Shown here: positions 6,443-7,807 of the stretch, piece after piece | How the letters are laid out: the number at the start of each line of letters is the position of its first letter | How positions within the stretch are numbered: position 1 is the first letter of the stretch | Assembly: GCA_964444795.1 (NCBI GenBank) | Contig: CAYUIQ010000330.1 | Location: forward strand, 1-7,807 | Length of the DNA stretch: 7,807 bases | Reading direction: 5' to 3' | Origin: JABMRP01 sp964444795 | GTDB lineage: Bacteria > Planctomycetota > Planctomycetia > Pirellulales > Thermoguttaceae | Notes under the pieces: generated by a model | What the model was told of the DNA's origin: nothing | What the model saw: the letters and a program-made list of their open reading frames with translations, nothing else | Database searches by the model: none | Translations under genes and position numbers: made by a program

Positions 6443-7678
6443 CTAGCCGAAAATGGGCCGGATCCGCCCGAGCCGCTGCTGCGTCGTGGCCATCAGGGCA
6501 TCTTCCGCAGCCTCGTCGGCCGCTTCGTAGGTGACCGAAAACCGCAGGTAGGGTCCGGCGTCGTCCCAGGGGACCGTGCAGATCGAATGCTCGGTGATCA
6601 AATACTGACTGGCCTCCTCGGCCGTGGCAAACGTCGGCCCGTCGGTCACCCCCTTGGGGCTGGGTGTGTAGAGGAAATACGAGCCGCCGGGCATTTGGCA
6701 TTCGAACCCGCAACGCCGCAACACGGCGACCAGTTTCTCCAACCGCCGGCGATACTTCGCCCGAACCGCCCGGGGAATCTCCACGTCGTCCAGGGCCGCG
6801 GCAGCCGCCTTCTGCACGGCGATGAACTGACCCGAATCGCAGTTGTCCTTCACGTCGGCAAACGCCTGGACCAGCAGCCGATGGCCGCAAACCCAGCCCA
6901 TCCGCCAGCCGATCATGTCCCACCCCTTGGAGAGCGAGTGGATCTCCACGCCCACGTCTTTCGCGCCCTCCATCTGCAGGAAGCTCAGCGGCGGGCCGTC
7001 GAAGCTGAGCATGATGTGTGCCGCGTCCTGCACCACCACGATCTGGTTGGCACCCGCAAAGTCGATCACCCGCCGGTAAAAATCCCGCGTGGCCATGCGA
7101 CCCGTCGGGCTGTTGGGATAGTTGATCACCAGCAGCTTGGCCCGCTGGCGGACATCGTCGGGAATTGAATCCAAGTCGGGGAAGAAATCGTTCGCCGCCA
7201 ACAGCGGCAGCGGATGCACCCCGCCGCCGTAGAACTTCGTGTGGGTGCCGGCCACCGGGTAGCCCGGCACGGTCATCAGTGTAACGTCGCCCGGGTTGAT
7301 CAGTGTGGCCGGCAACATGGCCAGCGCGGTCTTCGAGCCGATGCAGTGGTTGATCTCCGTGGCCGGGTCGAGCGAGACGTCGAACTCTCGGGCCATAAAC
7401 CGGGTGACCGCCTCCTTGAACTCGGCGATTCCGTTGTCGGCATAACCCCGGTTCTCCGGCCGGTCGATCGCCTCGGCCATCACGCGGCGCACCCCCGCGG
7501 CGGCCATCTCGTCGTTCTCACCGATACCGAAATCGACCAACGTTCGCTCGGGATGCTCGGCCAGCGCCTTCCGTTTTGCCCGTTTGATCTTCTCGAATTT
7601 GTAGATCTCCGTACCTTTGCCATACTGGCTCCCGCCGATCCGCTCGGCGAATAGTCGCTGAAAATAGGGGTCGCTCAT
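6443..7678 (-). CDS. dapL: LL-diaminopimelate aminotransferase (planctomycete-type)
   Basis: This is a fold-type I PLP aminotransferase of 411 residues, matching the DapL family in length. DapL converts tetrahydrodipicolinate with glutamate directly to LL-diaminopimelate, bypassing the acylated steps to lysine and peptidoglycan. The N-terminus DPYFQRLFAERIGG and the following YKFEKIKRAKR are characteristic. NYPNSPTG at 186-193 (Asn189) binds the cofactor, Asp218 should pair with the pyridine nitrogen, Lys251 in SLSKGWDM is the Schiff-base lysine, and Arg379 in LRFS should hold the substrate carboxylate. One oddity is that the usual DAAY motif reads DAAH, so His221 replaces the Tyr that contacts the PLP hydroxyl. 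GIGEND also replaces the more common GVGEPD. These suggest a divergent subgroup, and substrate could differ. The ATG is the natural family start, though its ribosome-binding site is weak (GAG three bases before it). No clear promoter is seen upstream. Confidence 0.85.
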   Translation of the reverse strand: MSDPYFQRLFAERIGGSQYGKGTEIYKFEKIKRAKRKALAEHPERTLVDFGIGENDEMAAAGVRRVMAEAIDRPENRGYADNGIAEFKEAVTRFMAREFDVSLDPATEINHCIGSKTALAMLPATLINPGDVTLMTVPGYPVAGTHTKFYGGGVHPLPLLAANDFFPDLDSIPDDVRQRAKLLVINYPNSPTGRMATRDFYRRVIDFAGANQIVVVQDAAHIMLSFDGPPLSFLQMEGAKDVGVEIHSLSKGWDMIGWRMGWVCGHRLLVQAFADVKDNCDSGQFIAVQKAAAAALDDVEIPRAVRAKYRRRLEKLVAVLRRCGFECQMPGGSYFLYTPSPKGVTDGPTFATAEEASQYLITEHSICTVPWDDAGPYLRFSVTYEAADEAAEDALMATTQQRLGRIRPIFG

Positions 7679-7740
7679 CGCTCACACTTGTAGGGGAAAC
7701 AGGAGATCCGGGAGACTAGGGAGACGGTAGCCTAGCCAAA

Positions 7741-7797
7741 GTAGCATGGGCCCCTGGCCCGTGTTCCCGCCTTTCACGGGCCGGGGGCCCATGCTAC
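7741..7797. repeat. Long intergenic palindrome upstream of dapL
   Basis: Arms of 23 bp at 7741-7763 and 7775-7797 pair at 22 of 23 positions, with an 11-nt loop. The outer part reads GTAGCATGGGCCCC. The single mismatch (T7755) can still pair as G-U in the RNA of one strand. It has no T-run, so it is a poor terminator in either direction. It looks like a dispersed palindromic repeat, unrelated in sequence to the one at 5242-5316. It sits 63 bp upstream of the dapL start. Family membership is inference. Confidence 0.85.
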
Positions 7798-7807
7798 GAA
7801 CATGCAC

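Noticed and set aside
6428..6445. Short hairpin AGCCG/CGGCT at the dapL stop codon as a terminator
   Set aside because: The stem is only 5 bp and no T-run follows on the minus strand, so it is not a credible intrinsic terminator.

Overview
The window most resembles a GC-rich planctomycete chromosome, probably Pirellulales-like. This is inferred from protein style: an LL-diaminopimelate aminotransferase of the planctomycete type, a large exported HEAT-repeat protein, an alanine/lysine-rich TPR-like lipoprotein, and long palindromic intergenic repeats. No rRNA, tRNA, CRISPR array, transposase or phage gene is visible. All five genes are intact, with few gaps between them.

Layout. A rightward block (about 89-5237) starts at a good sigma-70-type promoter (TTGACA, 17 bp, TAGAGT). 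It contains argH (argininosuccinate lyase), an exported HEAT-repeat protein overlapping argH by 8 bp, and, after 61 bp, a sigma-54-dependent activator that has an AAA+ domain and a Fis-type HTH but no sensory domain. A leftward block (7678 to 5329) contains a dapL-type aminotransferase (LL-diaminopimelate, for lysine and peptidoglycan) and, 169 bp downstream with its own likely promoter, a TPR-like lipoprotein. The two blocks converge at about 5238-5328, where a perfect 24-bp inverted repeat could act as a two-way terminator. A second long, near-perfect palindrome closes the window at 7741-7797.

The two biosynthetic genes are ordinary. The most unusual gene is the HEAT-repeat protein. Inside it, at about residues 570-690, is a segment with the pattern of a response-regulator receiver domain. 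It keeps a candidate phospho-acceptor Asp but lacks the acidic pair and the Lys, and it sits behind a clear signal peptide. Just downstream is a sigma-54 activator with no receiver domain of its own. A functional link between them is only a hypothesis. Smaller oddities are a duplicated ribosome-binding-site/start module at argH, an anti-Shine-Dalgarno match fused to the HEAT gene's stop codon, two tiny possible leader ORFs before the activator, and an outer inverted repeat that contains the stop codons of both convergent genes.
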